Below the pieces are notes generated by a model. That model made no database searches and had not been told where the DNA came from. It saw only the letters and a list, made by a program, of their open reading frames with translations. The translations under genes were made by a program, and so were the position numbers. Positions 25,105 to 34,140 of a stretch of 64,000 bases of DNA are shown here, piece after piece. Position 1 is the stretch's first letter. Every line of letters starts with the position of its first letter. Origin of the DNA: Gammaproteobacteria bacterium (GTDB lineage Bacteria > Pseudomonadota > Gammaproteobacteria > Pseudomonadales > Pseudohongiellaceae); NCBI GenBank assembly GCA_041395725.1, contig JAWKZW010000001.1, forward strand, positions 1,860,001 through 1,924,000, written 5' to 3'.

Positions 25105-26324
25105 CGATTCGCAACACTGGTCGGATTGCCCATGCCGGCGACAATTTCGGCCAGGCGGTTGACCGCGGAGATCGACTCCTGGGGGTCAAGATTTTCGGCG
25201 TCGTTATTGAAATCGGTGTCCGCCTGGGCCTGCACCAGCAGGCCGTCACGGCGTGGATAAACCGAGACCCGGCGGTCGCCATAGTTTAATCCCCAGTCCA
25301 CCTCCGGCTGGGGGATCAGTTTTGCCGTCTGGCCGCGCACCGGAATAATGGAATCGTCGTCCAAAAGGTCGCGGGCGCCATAGCCGGTACAGTTGATAAT
25401 GGTGTCCTCGTCAAGATTGGCAAAGTCCTCGTGATTCTTGAGTTCACGCGTCACGAGCCTGCCACCGCTCTGCAGAAAGTCAGAAAGCAGCAGTCGTGAG
25501 TAGCTGCTGATGTTAAAAAGCATTGCGGGACGGCGGCGGACATGGGCGGCGGGAAACGGGTGATCGGTAGAGGCAATATCCACCGCTGCTGGCGTAATAT
25601 CAGCGATCAGATCCCGGCTGAAGTCCGGGTATTCCGGTTCCATGGACTCGTGGTCGTTTCCGCCAGAGACGCCAAAGGGCGCATCCTGCAGGCTGTACAT
25701 GTCGCGCCACTCGATCGGGTCACCGGGCAGGCCAAGGAGGGACTGAAAATGACGAAAGGAATAACGGGCCATGCTTTCCCAGCGGTTGGCGAACGAACCG
25801 GCATACTCGGCAGAGCAGATACGGGAATCCGGAGTCCAGGCGCCGGTTGCGAAGTTTGAGCGGACATAGGGAGGCAGTTCGCGCGCATAGATGGTGACTG
25901 ACAACCCGGCCCGCTGAGCAACCAGCGCAGTCGTCATACCGATGGCGCCACAACCGATCACGGCAATCTGCTGATTGCCCAGATTCTGGGCGAGACCCAC
26001 CGCCAGAGAGCCGCTGCCCCAGGACAGTGACCAGCCGCTGCCACCGTGACCATAGTTGTGCACAATGGACTTGCGACCCAAGGTCTCGATTTCGATGCGA
26101 GGACCCTGGGGCCGAAAAGGCCGGGTGCAGACGTTCATTTCGATTATGCGCTCCGGGCTGGCAAGAATCGGCGCCAGCACGCGACCGCCGACCTGCAGGC
26201 GGGCCGGCGGAATAACCGCCGGGTCCTGCGGCTGGGCGGCCCTTGCCAGCGAAGGTTGGAGGGCTGTCAGGCTCGAGGAGGCAAGAACGGAGAGGGAGGT
26301 GTGTAAAAAATGTCTGCGCTGCAT
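25101..26324 (-). CDS. Exported FAD-dependent oxidoreductase (D-amino-acid-oxidase-like)
   Basis: A 407-residue protein starting MQRRHFLHTSLSVLASSSLT, a twin-arginine-type signal (RRHFL), as expected for export of a folded flavoprotein. The Rossmann motif IAVIGCGAIGMTTALVAQRA near residue 120-140 binds FAD, preceded by GHGGSGWSLSWGSG. Later elements are TIINCTGYGARDLL, IIPVRGQTAKL and the C-terminal VYPRRDGLLVQAQ. The arrangement resembles D-amino-acid oxidases, although the FAD site sits unusually far into the chain, behind a roughly 80-residue insertion. Confidence 0.8.
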   Translation of the reverse strand: MQRRHFLHTSLSVLASSSLTALQPSLARAAQPQDPAVIPPARLQVGGRVLAPILASPERIIEMNVCTRPFRPQGPRIEIETLGRKSIVHNYGHGGSGWSLSWGSGSLAVGLAQNLGNQQIAVIGCGAIGMTTALVAQRAGLSVTIYARELPPYVRSNFATGAWTPDSRICSAEYAGSFANRWESMARYSFRHFQSLLGLPGDPIEWRDMYSLQDAPFGVSGGNDHESMEPEYPDFSRDLIADITPAAVDIASTDHPFPAAHVRRRPAMLFNISSYSRLLLSDFLQSGGRLVTRELKNHEDFANLDEDTIINCTGYGARDLLDDDSIIPVRGQTAKLIPQPEVDWGLNYGDRRVSVYPRRDGLLVQAQADTDFNNDAENLDPQESISAVNRLAEIVAGMGNPTSVANR

Positions 26325-26535
26325 GGTAATCACCCGCGATCTGAATCTATTTGTCAGTTGGTAGCCTGGAACACTTAGTGGCTGCATTATTTATGCCATA
26401 CGACAGTCCAGACAGCTGCCCCATTGTAGTAACGGCACACAGGCTTGCGCAATCCGTGTATTCCCTCTCAATATAGCGGTGTTACTCGCGGCGACTTGTC
26501 GATATCATTCGCGGCAAGAAATGCGTTTGTTAATT

Positions 26536-26593
26536 CTAAGAAGCCTCTGATTTATTCCCACAATACTCTGGCAATTAATCAGAGGCCCCCTAA
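26536..26593. mobile_element. Internally deleted MITE remnant upstream of ppa
   Basis: TAAGAAGCCTCTGATTTATT followed by CCCACAATACTCTGG matches the left end of the 267-bp MITE at 27729 with about six changes. TTAATCAGAGGCCCCCTAA at 26575-26593 matches its right end. The interior is gone. The remnant ends 23 bases before the ppa start codon, so it now forms part of the ppa leader. Confidence 0.7.
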
Positions 26594-26616
26594 TAATATT
26601 CTGGATGGTATGAGCC

Positions 26617-27153
26617 GTGAGAATTGAAGCAATTTCGGTGGGCAACAACCCCCCGCACGACGTGAATGTCTTAATAGAAGTACCCATCGGCGGGCACCCT
26701 ATCAAGTATGAGCTGGACAAGGAGTCAGGTACGTTGATCGTGGACAGGTTCCTCTATACCCCGATGACCTACCCGGGCAACTACGGTTTTGTTCCGCACA
26801 CCCTGTCCGAGGATGGTGACCCTATCGATGTCATGGTCTGTAACACCCGTCCGCTGATTTCCGGCTGCGTGATCAATGTCCGGCCAATCGGAGTATTGAT
26901 CATGGAAGATGACGCCGGCAAGGACGAGAAGATAATCAGTGTGCCGTCCGCGCATCTGACCCGTCGCTACGAGAACGTTCATGACTTTACTGATCTGCCT
27001 GAGATCACCCTGAATCAGATAGAACATTTCTTCGAGCACTACAAGGACCTGGAATCGGGCAAGTGGGTCAAGATAGGTGGCTGGAAGGGTGCCGACATCG
27101 CCAGGCAGATGATTGTCGAAGCAATCGAGAGAAACGCCAGAGCCGCGGATTAA
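26617..27153 (+). CDS. ppa: Inorganic pyrophosphatase (family I)
   Basis: A 178-residue soluble family I pyrophosphatase that hydrolyses PPi to phosphate in the cytoplasm. Visible motifs are [44 protein letters not shown] (the D-G-D-P-I-D-V signature with catalytic Asp residues), DEKIISVPS and [23 protein letters not shown] at 26617 gives the normal length, with GGATGG seven bases upstream. The region just before the start derives from a MITE remnant. Confidence 0.95.
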   Translation: MRIEAISVGNNPPHDVNVLIEVPIGGHPIKYELDKESGTLIVDRFLYTPMTYPGNYGFVPHTLSEDGDPIDVMVCNTRPLISGCVINVRPIGVLIMEDDAGKDEKIISVPSAHLTRRYENVHDFTDLPEITLNQIEHFFEHYKDLESGKWVKIGGWKGADIARQMIVEAIERNARAAD

Positions 27154-27165
27154 GCGGCCTGTCAA

Positions 27166-27498
27166 CTACCGCGATGCTCCGGCCTTGCAATCTCCTTCAG
27201 GGGACGTGAGGATCACCTCCTTATAGTGTTCGACTGACGGGAAAGGATTGTAAAAATGGTGCAATAGCCTGCGCCATTCCTGATACTCATCGGACTGGCG
27301 GAAGCCCACCGTATGGTCCTCCAGCTTTGCCCAGTTAACCAGCAACAGGTAACGGCCTGGGTATTCCATGCAGCGTTGCAGCTGATGCGTAAGATAGCCC
27401 GGCATACTGGAAATTATCTGCTGGGCTTCCCTGAACGCTGCCTCGAAATCCACTTCCAGCCCTGGCCTTACGTCGAGAACAGCGACTTCCAGTATCAT
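27166..27498 (-). CDS. ABM-domain (antibiotic biosynthesis monooxygenase-like) protein
   Basis: A 110-residue ferredoxin-like dimer-type protein: MILEVAVLDVRPGLEVDFEA at the start, then SSMPGYLTHQLQRCMEYPGR, YLLLVNWAKLEDHTVGFRQS and EWRRLLHHFYNPFPSVEHYK. The start at 27498 is backed by GGGGGAAAAAATC. ABM proteins include quinol monooxygenases and heme-related enzymes; no substrate can be assigned. It converges with ppa, 12 bases apart. Confidence 0.82.
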   Translation of the reverse strand: MILEVAVLDVRPGLEVDFEAAFREAQQIISSMPGYLTHQLQRCMEYPGRYLLLVNWAKLEDHTVGFRQSDEYQEWRRLLHHFYNPFPSVEHYKEVILTSPEGDCKAGASR

Positions 27499-27669
27499 GA
27501 TTTTTTCCCCCGTTGAGTTACCTGCGCATTGTAAGCCTGCCAGGGCCGGACAAAAAACCGTTTTCCGTTGTTGGCTGAGATTGACCACTTTGAGCTGATG
27601 CTCTTTGTTAAGTAAGTACCTTAGGGGGCGCAGGTTCGGGGAGAGGTACGTGAGGTGGCTTCGAGCGGC

Positions 27670-28074
27670 GCGGTCGGCAGGGGGTTCTGTGTGCTGCGGA
27701 CCGCGCCCGTCCCGGGTGCCTTCACTCTAAGGAGCCTCTGATGAATTACCACAATGCTCTGGCCTTCAGACAAGCTCGCTGGCAAGGCGCATTGCCGCCG
27801 GCATGCGTCGGCCTGTCAAGGCAGTGCAACGAAGCCAGCGGGCTTGTCTGAAGGCCCCTCCGGGCGGGGCCTGTCGGGCGCCACTGCGTTGTTGTCGCGC
27901 TTGGCAAGGGAGTGACCATTCCCTGCGCACGACGCCTAGCAGTAGCGCCCGACAGACTCCCGCAGAGCGTTGTGGTAATTCATCAGAGGCTCCTTAAATG
28001 CCCTGGAAAACGGTCATTTTTCGCCGTTCAGCGCTGGTCCCTGATTGCAGCCCACAGAACCCCCTGCCGACCAC
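27670..28074 (-). repeat. Palindromic element Q, copy 1 (reverse orientation, split by a MITE)
   Basis: Inverted ends GGTCGGCAGGGGGTTCTGTG (27672) and CACAGAACCCCCTGCCGACC (28053) bound an element of about 140 bp if the MITE at 27729-27995 is removed. It is the reverse complement of Q copy 2 at 53838-53978, with the same interior (CGCGCCCGTCCCGGGTGCCT, TGCCCTGGAAAACGGTCATT). Both arms differ from copy 2 at one matching position each, keeping them complementary. No coding sequence is seen. Confidence 0.85.
27729..27995. mobile_element. MITE-like element, 267 bp, inserted in Q copy 1
   Basis: Perfectly opposed ends: AAGGAGCCTCTGATGAATTA (then CCACAATGCTCT) at the left and its reverse complement at 27964-27995 on the right, 32 bp with one mismatch. 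There is no open frame for a transposase. Junctions read CTCTA-AGGAGCC and GGCTCCT-TAAAT, compatible with a TA target duplication as made by IS630/Tc1-type transposases. The Q copy at 53.9 kb lacks it (CACTCTGAAAAATGCC), giving a paralogous empty site. Confidence 0.88.
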
Positions 28075-28259
28075 GCCTTGGCACCAAGTGGCACTCATTC
28101 TCCAGTGACTTCGAAGGATAGTGGAGTGATTAGAAATCGCAGAATGCAAAGTGGTGTCAAAAAATTGGAAGTGATTGTAGATCGCTGAACGGCAATGGCG
28201 GTAAGGAAAAACTATTGCATCCTTGAATCAATACACCGGGATTAAAATCTCGCACCGAG
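28075..28259. other. Spacer between Q and R elements, non-coding
   Basis: This stretch matches, with considerable divergence, the reverse complement of the spacer between R unit 3 and Q at 53.7-53.84 kb (shared CCTTGGCAC, CTTCGAA/CCTCGAA, GAAGTGATTG and AATCTCGCACCGAG). No gene is seen. Confidence 0.5.
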
Positions 28260-28402
28260 CACCAGCCCGGGGGAACCTGCCGTCGGAGCAACGCGCATCC
28301 CTCCGGGATTCCCTCCCTCGGTCAGGAGCCCGCAAGCGGTCTCCTTCGGTCAGTCGGTGCTGCGTTTTGATCGCTCTGACGGCAGGTTCCCCCGGGCTGG
28401 TG
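28260..28402 (+). repeat. Palindromic element R, isolated copy
   Basis: Perfect 25-bp inverted ends, CACCAGCCCGGGGGAACCTG (then CCGTC) at 28260 and the complement at 28378-28402, enclose an asymmetric core with GGATTCCCTCCCTCGGTCAG and GGTCTCCTTCGGTCAGTCGG. The core is in the same orientation as in the three R copies at 52.9-53.7 kb, but the flanks (AATCTCGCACCGAG left, CGGTCT right) are reversed relative to those copies, so the core is inverted relative to its surroundings. Confidence 0.85.
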
Positions 28403-28411
28403 CGGTCTTCA

Positions 28412-28531
28412 GAAAGAACCACAACAAAAAGAACCACAACGAGAACCACAACGAGAACCACAAAGAGATCCACAACGAGATCCACAAAGAGAACTACGAC
28501 GAGAACTCAACACAAACCACAAAAAGAACCA
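28412..28531 (+). repeat. Degenerate 12-bp tandem repeat upstream of the copper ATPase
   Basis: Units of the type AACCACAACGAG recur about nine times with variation (AAGAACCACAAC, GAGATCCACAAA). After it, CCTTGACGCAGTCCAGAACT AAACCCC resembles the reverse complement of 52.83-52.87 kb, showing that the duplicated Q-R module continues through here. The remaining 60 bases before the copper ATPase carry its ribosome site GGAGCGGG. Confidence 0.8.
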
Positions 28532-28693
28532 GATTCCCCACCTTGACGCAGTCCAGAACTAAACCCCTGAGTTGGAAAAACTCAGACCGAAGAACCCCCC
28601 GAATCTTCGAGCCCTTGACCTTAGAGGCAGGTTAAGGTTTATGCTGCACAGATTGAAGCCCCACAACACCACAATCACAGGAGCGGGACAGTC

Positions 28694-31018
28694 ATGAATT
28701 CCTCCCACCATCAAAGCCATTCGCAATCAGGCAAACAAGCCTGCCATGAATCGGAAGGCGAGCTGAAGGACCCCGTCTGTGGCATGACCGTCTCCACGGC
28801 ATCGAAGCATCAGGCTGCCTATCAGGGTACAGAGTATTTCTTCTGTTGCAGTGGTTGCCAGCAGAAATTCAGCGCCGATCCGGAAAAGTACCTTTCTCCC
28901 CGGGAAGAGGAACCGCAGGATCAGAATGCTTGGTATATCTGCCCCATGGACCCGGAAGTGCGTCAGCGCGGACCGGGAACCTGCCCTAAATGTGGCATGG
29001 CACTGGAGCCGGAAACACCCAGCCTGGAGGAAGAAGAGAATCCTGAGCTGATCGATTTCCGGCGCCGCTTTTGGGGAGCTCTACCTTTCACCACAGTTGT
29101 GTTTGGTCTGGCGATGTTCGGCCACGGCAGGGGTTGGGTGCCCCTGGGCTGGCAGAACTGGATTGAGCTGGCGTTGGCTTCGCCGGTGGTTCTTTGGGCC
29201 GGTCAGCCATTTTTCATCCGCGCCGTACAGTCAGTAGTCAATCGCAGCCCCAATATGTGGACCTTGATTGGCCTGGGCACCTCGCTGGCCTACCTGTACA
29301 GCCTGGTCGCCACCCTGGCTCCGGGTGTGTTTCCCGATTCCTTCGTGATGGACGGGCGGGTAAGCGTGTATTTCGAAGCATCCGCTGTGATTATCTCCCT
29401 GACTCTGCTTGGCCAGTTGATGGAGCTGAGAGCGCGGGCTCAAACCTCGGCGGCAATCCGCGCATTGCTGGATCTGGCTCCGAAAACCGCCCGGCGCATC
29501 AATGACAACGGCAGTGAGGTTGAGATCGCTGTCGAGGACATTGCAGTTGGCGATCGGCTCCGGGTAACGCCGGGTGAAAAAATCCCCGTGGACGGTGTGG
29601 TCGAGGAAGGGCGCAGTTCCGTGGACGAATCCATGTTGACCGGCGAGCCCATTCCGGTGAGCAAGAAAAAGGGTGACCAGGTGATCGGTGCGACGCTGAA
29701 TACCGGCGGCAGCCTGATCATTCGCTCGGAGCACGTGGGTGCCGAGACCACCCTGGCCCAGATAGTCAGCCTGGTCGCCCAGGCGCAGCGGTCCAGGGCA
29801 CCGATGCAGCGGCTTGCTGACGTGGTGGCAGGCTACTTTGTATTGATTGTGGTGAGCATCGCCGTGGTCACCTTCTTCACCTGGGGCTTTTTGGGCCCCG
29901 ACCCCGCCTGGGTGTACGGGCTGATCAATTCGGTAGCCGTGCTGATCATCGCCTGTCCCTGTGCCCTGGGGCTGGCAACGCCGATGTCTATCATGGTGGC
30001 CACCGGCAAGGCCGCCAGCCAGGGAATTCTGTTCAAGGATGCGGCGGCAATAGAGGCATTCGGGCGCATACAGACGGTGGTGGTGGACAAGACGGGTACT
30101 CTCACCGAGGGTAAGCCGGTATTCCAGAGTGTCCGGCCTGTCGCCGGCTTCAGTGACGAGCAATTGCTGCAACTGGCTGCCAGCCTGGATCAGGGCAGCG
30201 AGCACCCGCTGGCCCGGGCGATTGTCGCCGCTGCCAGGGAGAAAGAGATCACGCTGCTGGAAGTGGTGGACTTCGACTCTTCGACGGGCATCGGCGTATC
30301 CGGCCGGGTAGATAGCCGGGAGCTGTTGCTGGGTAACACCACGTTTATGCGCAACAGCGGCGTTGCAACCAGTACCGTTGAAAGTGACGCGGCGTCGCTG
30401 CGGGAAAGCGGGGCCAGTGTTATTTACCTGGCCTCGGATGGCCAGGTCGCCGGCCTGCTGTCGGTGGCCGACCCGGTAAAGGAAAGTACCCGCGAGGCCA
30501 TTGCGGCACTTCATGAGCGTGGCCTGAAAATTGTCATGGCAACCGGGGACGGGGAGATAACGGCCCGCGCTGTGGCCCAGGTGCTGGGTATCGATGAAGT
30601 ACACAGCGAAGTGACACCCGAAGACAAACTGCGTCTGATCGAGACGCTGCAGAAAAACAACACTCTGGTTGCCATGGCGGGCGACGGGATTAACGACGCA
30701 CCGGCCCTGGCCAAGGCTGACGTGGGGATCGCCATGGGCACCGGTACCGATGTGGCGATGAGCAGCGCTCAGGTGACTCTGGTCAAAGGTGATCTGCGGG
30801 GTATAGCCCAGGCTCGAATTATTTCAGAACAAACGGTTGCCAACATGCGACAGAACCTGTTGTTCGCCCTGCTTTACAACAGCATTGGTGTGCCAGTTGC
30901 AGCCGGCGTGCTGTTCCCCGTGTTCGGGATTCTGTTATCGCCGATGATCGCGGCCGTGGCCATGAGCATGAGTTCAGTCTCTGTCGTCACCAATGCCCTG
31001 AGGCTGCGTGGAAAATAG
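28694..31018 (+). CDS. copA: Copper-type P1B ATPase with YHS and heavy-metal-binding domains
   Basis: A 774-residue P1B-type ATPase. A His-rich start leads to a YHS domain (about 26-67: [21 protein letters not shown]) and a short metal-binding domain ([22 protein letters not shown]), but no CxxC MerT-like domains. Then come eight membrane helices, actuator TGEP, the metal-site CPC at residues 420-422 ([11 protein letters not shown]), phosphorylation site DKTGT at 465 and GDGINDAP near 663. CPC with this N-terminus fits Cu(I) export or copper delivery; silver is possible. Upstream lies the repeat-rich Q-R module rather than an obvious metal-regulator gene. Confidence 0.93.
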   Translation: MNSSHHQSHSQSGKQACHESEGELKDPVCGMTVSTASKHQAAYQGTEYFFCCSGCQQKFSADPEKYLSPREEEPQDQNAWYICPMDPEVRQRGPGTCPKCGMALEPETPSLEEEENPELIDFRRRFWGALPFTTVVFGLAMFGHGRGWVPLGWQNWIELALASPVVLWAGQPFFIRAVQSVVNRSPNMWTLIGLGTSLAYLYSLVATLAPGVFPDSFVMDGRVSVYFEASAVIISLTLLGQLMELRARAQTSAAIRALLDLAPKTARRINDNGSEVEIAVEDIAVGDRLRVTPGEKIPVDGVVEEGRSSVDESMLTGEPIPVSKKKGDQVIGATLNTGGSLIIRSEHVGAETTLAQIVSLVAQAQRSRAPMQRLADVVAGYFVLIVVSIAVVTFFTWGFLGPDPAWVYGLINSVAVLIIACPCALGLATPMSIMVATGKAASQGILFKDAAAIEAFGRIQTVVVDKTGTLTEGKPVFQSVRPVAGFSDEQLLQLAASLDQGSEHPLARAIVAAAREKEITLLEVVDFDSSTGIGVSGRVDSRELLLGNTTFMRNSGVATSTVESDAASLRESGASVIYLASDGQVAGLLSVADPVKESTREAIAALHERGLKIVMATGDGEITARAVAQVLGIDEVHSEVTPEDKLRLIETLQKNNTLVAMAGDGINDAPALAKADVGIAMGTGTDVAMSSAQVTLVKGDLRGIAQARIISEQTVANMRQNLLFALLYNSIGVPVAAGVLFPVFGILLSPMIAAVAMSMSSVSVVTNALRLRGK

Positions 31019-31117
31019 GTGGCGGCATGGAGGCGCTGCCCGGGCCGGTAATGTTGACTGAATGCGACTTGGTCCGGAAGCGCCAGAGGGCTGTCCGGCA
31101 CGCATCACCGCCTTAAA

Positions 31118-32560
31118 TTATCCGCTGACCCGATCGCTCAGCCTGCCGGGCTTCCACAGTGTCAGATATCGGAGCAGGAATAGAATCAGCAGCCCGGCAA
31201 GAATGCCGGGAAAGCCCTCGTAAACCGCATTGTGCAGGCCCAGGTAGCGCCAGCCCAGTGCCACAGCCAGTCCGGCTAGAATGGCGATAATGTTCTCAGA
31301 CTGGCTTTGCTTCCAGCCCAGGCAGGAAACAATCAGCAGTGGCGCAAAAGCGCTGGCCAATCCGGACCACGCCATCACCACCAGACTGAATACACTGTCA
31401 TTGTTGAGTAACGCCAGCCCGAGTGCACAGGCGGTAATCAGAATGGTGGCAGACTTGATAAGCCAGGTTTTTTCAATTGATTCCGGCAGCATATCATGGG
31501 TGATGGCGGCCGAGCAGCTGAGTATCAGGGAGTCGGCTGTCGACATGGTGGCGGCAAATATTCCGGCCAGCACCAGCCCGACGAGGACCGGTGGCAGCAA
31601 CTGCCGGGCCATCATGGGCAGTGCCAGTTCCGCATCGAAGCTGCCACTGTCAGCCAGGTAGACCCGTGACAGCAGCCCGACACCAGTAGCCAGGCAATAG
31701 AACAACACGTACCACAGGTAATACCACATTCTGGCCCGGGACATTTCGCCGGCGTCTTCCAGTGCCATGAACCGGACCATGATATGTGGCTGCCCGATGA
31801 CAGACAGTCCGGCAAACAGCCAGCCAAGTGCAAAAAGCGCACCACCCAAAGGACCGGACACGACCAGGTCATCGGGGAACCAGGTGAGATAGCCATCGAT
31901 GGACTGGAGCTGGGCCAGCGCGCCGTTCAGGCCGCCCAGGGCCGCTACCGCCACACAAAGCAACAGGGCCATGGCGGTGATCATCACCAGGGACTGAGCG
32001 GCGTCGGTCCAGATCGAGGCGCGGATTCCACCGGCGAAACAATAGAGCACCACCATGACAGCCCCCATTACCGCGCCTGTCCAGCCCGGCCAGCCAAACA
32101 GCACTTCAAGTGCCTTGCTGCCGGCAACCAGTTGAGCGCCCGCATAAGTGAGTAAAAACAGCAGAGAAATCAGACCGATCACTCGCTGCAGTCTCAGGTT
32201 ACGATCGCCATACCAGTTTGCCAGCACACCGGCATAGCTGACCTCGTCTGTCGATTCCGAAGCCATTCGCAGGCGCCGGTGGACGAACAGGGACGATAGG
32301 AAATCACCCAGTATCCAGCCAACCATAAGCCACACCGCGGCCAGTCCGGTTGCATGGGTGTAGCCAATTACACCGATGAACATATAACCGCTGTTGTTGG
32401 TCGCGACGGCTGACAATCCAACCAGCCAGGGCTTGATGGAACTGTCGGCCAGGTAATAGTCGTGCCGGGTTCCGCGGCTCTGTTTCATCGACGCGAGGCC
32501 GATCAGAGTAAAGCCGAGCAGAAAGCTGATGAAGGCTACGGTGGTTGGTGAAAAAATCAA
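31118..32560 (-). CDS. Sodium:solute symporter (PutP-like)
   Basis: A 480-residue SSS-family transporter with about 13 membrane helices. Family patterns include DYYLADSSIKPWLVGLSAVA, TNNSGYMFIGVIGYTHATGL in the first helices and FAATMSTADSLILSCSAAIT in the sodium-site helix. It resembles sodium/proline symporters and lies 95 bases behind the ectoine-cluster aspartokinase on the same strand, so uptake of proline, ectoine or another compatible solute is a reasonable guess. Substrate unproven. Confidence 0.87.
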   Translation of the reverse strand: MIFSPTTVAFISFLLGFTLIGLASMKQSRGTRHDYYLADSSIKPWLVGLSAVATNNSGYMFIGVIGYTHATGLAAVWLMVGWILGDFLSSLFVHRRLRMASESTDEVSYAGVLANWYGDRNLRLQRVIGLISLLFLLTYAGAQLVAGSKALEVLFGWPGWTGAVMGAVMVVLYCFAGGIRASIWTDAAQSLVMITAMALLLCVAVAALGGLNGALAQLQSIDGYLTWFPDDLVVSGPLGGALFALGWLFAGLSVIGQPHIMVRFMALEDAGEMSRARMWYYLWYVLFYCLATGVGLLSRVYLADSGSFDAELALPMMARQLLPPVLVGLVLAGIFAATMSTADSLILSCSAAITHDMLPESIEKTWLIKSATILITACALGLALLNNDSVFSLVVMAWSGLASAFAPLLIVSCLGWKQSQSENIIAILAGLAVALGWRYLGLHNAVYEGFPGILAGLLILFLLRYLTLWKPGRLSDRVSG

Positions 32561-32655
32561 GTGATTGATCCTGGTGGAAATTCAAGGCGCGGGAGTGGGA
32601 GCAGTCGCCGTTGTGGCGTTCAATTCCACTGCGGCGACAGTTGTCCCTGGGATGT

Positions 32656-34122
32656 CTACTGACAGGCCACCGACGTCAGTGGCAGTGCACTACAGATTGC
32701 ACTGCCGTGGTTGTGGATCTCTATCAGACATTGATGCAGGCTTTTCACCGCCGCATCGTAGTCCCGCTCATTGACTATGAACTGCATGTCCACCTGGCGC
32801 ATGGACTGATGGATCGCCTGCACATTGATCTGTCGATCCGCCAGCGCCGCGACAGCCCGGGCCAGGATACCGGGTACCTGCATGTCACTGCCAATGGCCG
32901 ATACGATAGCCGACTTGCGATGATTGATTTCTGCATCCGGATAGCTTTGCTCCAGAACCCTGCAGATGCGCTTCATGGTTTTCAGGTTGGTGGCCAGGTA
33001 ATGGGTAATGGTATTGGCGTTGATGTCCTTGGAAACGATCTGCGCCCGGAATCGGCGAATGACAGCCAGTATTTCCCGGTCGTACTGATCGATCTGGCCA
33101 ACCATATTCTGATCGAAAAGTTCGAGCGAATAGATTCCCTTGCAGCCGGCAATAATCTCTACCCGGGGTGTACTGCTGATGTAGTCCGCGGTGATGGTCG
33201 TGCCGGCATGCTCTGGCTCGAAAGTGTTTTTCACCCGTAACGGTATGCTGTTTTCACGCAAACCCTTGGCAGCCTTCGGGTGGATAGCCTCCATACCCAG
33301 GTTGGCCAGCTGATCGGCGACATCATAGTTGGTCCGGCCGATTGGCACGGCCTGACGTTCACCGACCAGTCGGGGGTCGGCACTGCTCAGGTGGAATTCT
33401 TTATGGATTACCGCTTCAGCAGCAGCAGTGATGACAGCGATTCGACTGAAGGTCATTTCACTGTAGCCGCGATTGAAGCTGGCCATAAGACCAGCCTCGG
33501 TATGCGCATAACCAGTCACGATGGGGAGTTGCGACGACAGATCAATGTCTTTGAAAGCCAGCTGGATACGCTCATCCAGATTCACGTGTTTAGAGGATTT
33601 CCAGCCGCTCAGATCGACAAAGCAGGCGTTGACGCCATCGCGCTGCAGCAGTCGGGAAGTATTCCACGCGCTATGTGCCTCACCGATGCTGGCCAGCATT
33701 TCACGCACACTGTTCAGGTGCTGTTCCAGAGAGAAGTGTCCGTGCCGGCAGACGCGTTGGAGATCCACCAGGCATTCTTCGGCGGCGCTCAGGCGCTCAT
33801 CGATAAAGGCATTGGCCTGCTTCAGCAGCACAGCTTCCTTGAACAGTTCTGCATTGATGTTGTGAAATATTTTCCGCAGCTTACGCAAAGCCTCCAGCCA
33901 GCCAGCGTCTTCTTCGCCGCTGGCGAAAAGGCTGTAGATACCGGGCCTGCCGGTTTTCTTGTGTTCCAACAGATCATTCGTTATTCCGCCGTAGGCAGAG
34001 ACTACAAAAATGCGCTGGTACATCGTATCTTTGCGAATTGGTCTTCTGACGATATTGTCCCTTACAGCGGCGTAGTTGCTCATGGATGTACCGCCAATTT
34101 TTTCCACACTGTGGGTATTCAT
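32656..34122 (-). CDS. ask: Aspartate kinase of the ectoine pathway (Ask_Ect type)
   Basis: A 488-residue aspartokinase phosphorylating aspartate, the first step to aspartate-semialdehyde, the precursor of ectoine. The N-terminal VEKIGGTSMSNYAAVRDNI has the K-x-G-G-T-S motif. The catalytic domain includes FNRGYSEMTFSRIA and AEAVIHKEFHLSSADPRLV. Two ACT domains close the protein (about residues 320-480, with AIVSAIGSDMQVPGILARAV). Sequences of this shape are specialised ectoine-cluster kinases, usually less sensitive to lysine and threonine feedback. Position right behind ectD and the zinc-finger gene supports this. Confidence 0.92.
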   Translation of the reverse strand: MNTHSVEKIGGTSMSNYAAVRDNIVRRPIRKDTMYQRIFVVSAYGGITNDLLEHKKTGRPGIYSLFASGEEDAGWLEALRKLRKIFHNINAELFKEAVLLKQANAFIDERLSAAEECLVDLQRVCRHGHFSLEQHLNSVREMLASIGEAHSAWNTSRLLQRDGVNACFVDLSGWKSSKHVNLDERIQLAFKDIDLSSQLPIVTGYAHTEAGLMASFNRGYSEMTFSRIAVITAAAEAVIHKEFHLSSADPRLVGERQAVPIGRTNYDVADQLANLGMEAIHPKAAKGLRENSIPLRVKNTFEPEHAGTTITADYISSTPRVEIIAGCKGIYSLELFDQNMVGQIDQYDREILAVIRRFRAQIVSKDINANTITHYLATNLKTMKRICRVLEQSYPDAEINHRKSAIVSAIGSDMQVPGILARAVAALADRQINVQAIHQSMRQVDMQFIVNERDYDAAVKSLHQCLIEIHNHGSAICSALPLTSVACQ

Positions 34123-34140
34123 GCTTTCCTTTCATTAAAT

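Noticed and set aside
29231..30604. Long 457-codon frame antisense to the copper ATPase.
   Set aside because: It is in a fixed frame relation to a conserved high-GC gene, and its translation has no family pattern and a low-complexity His/Gln/Gly composition.
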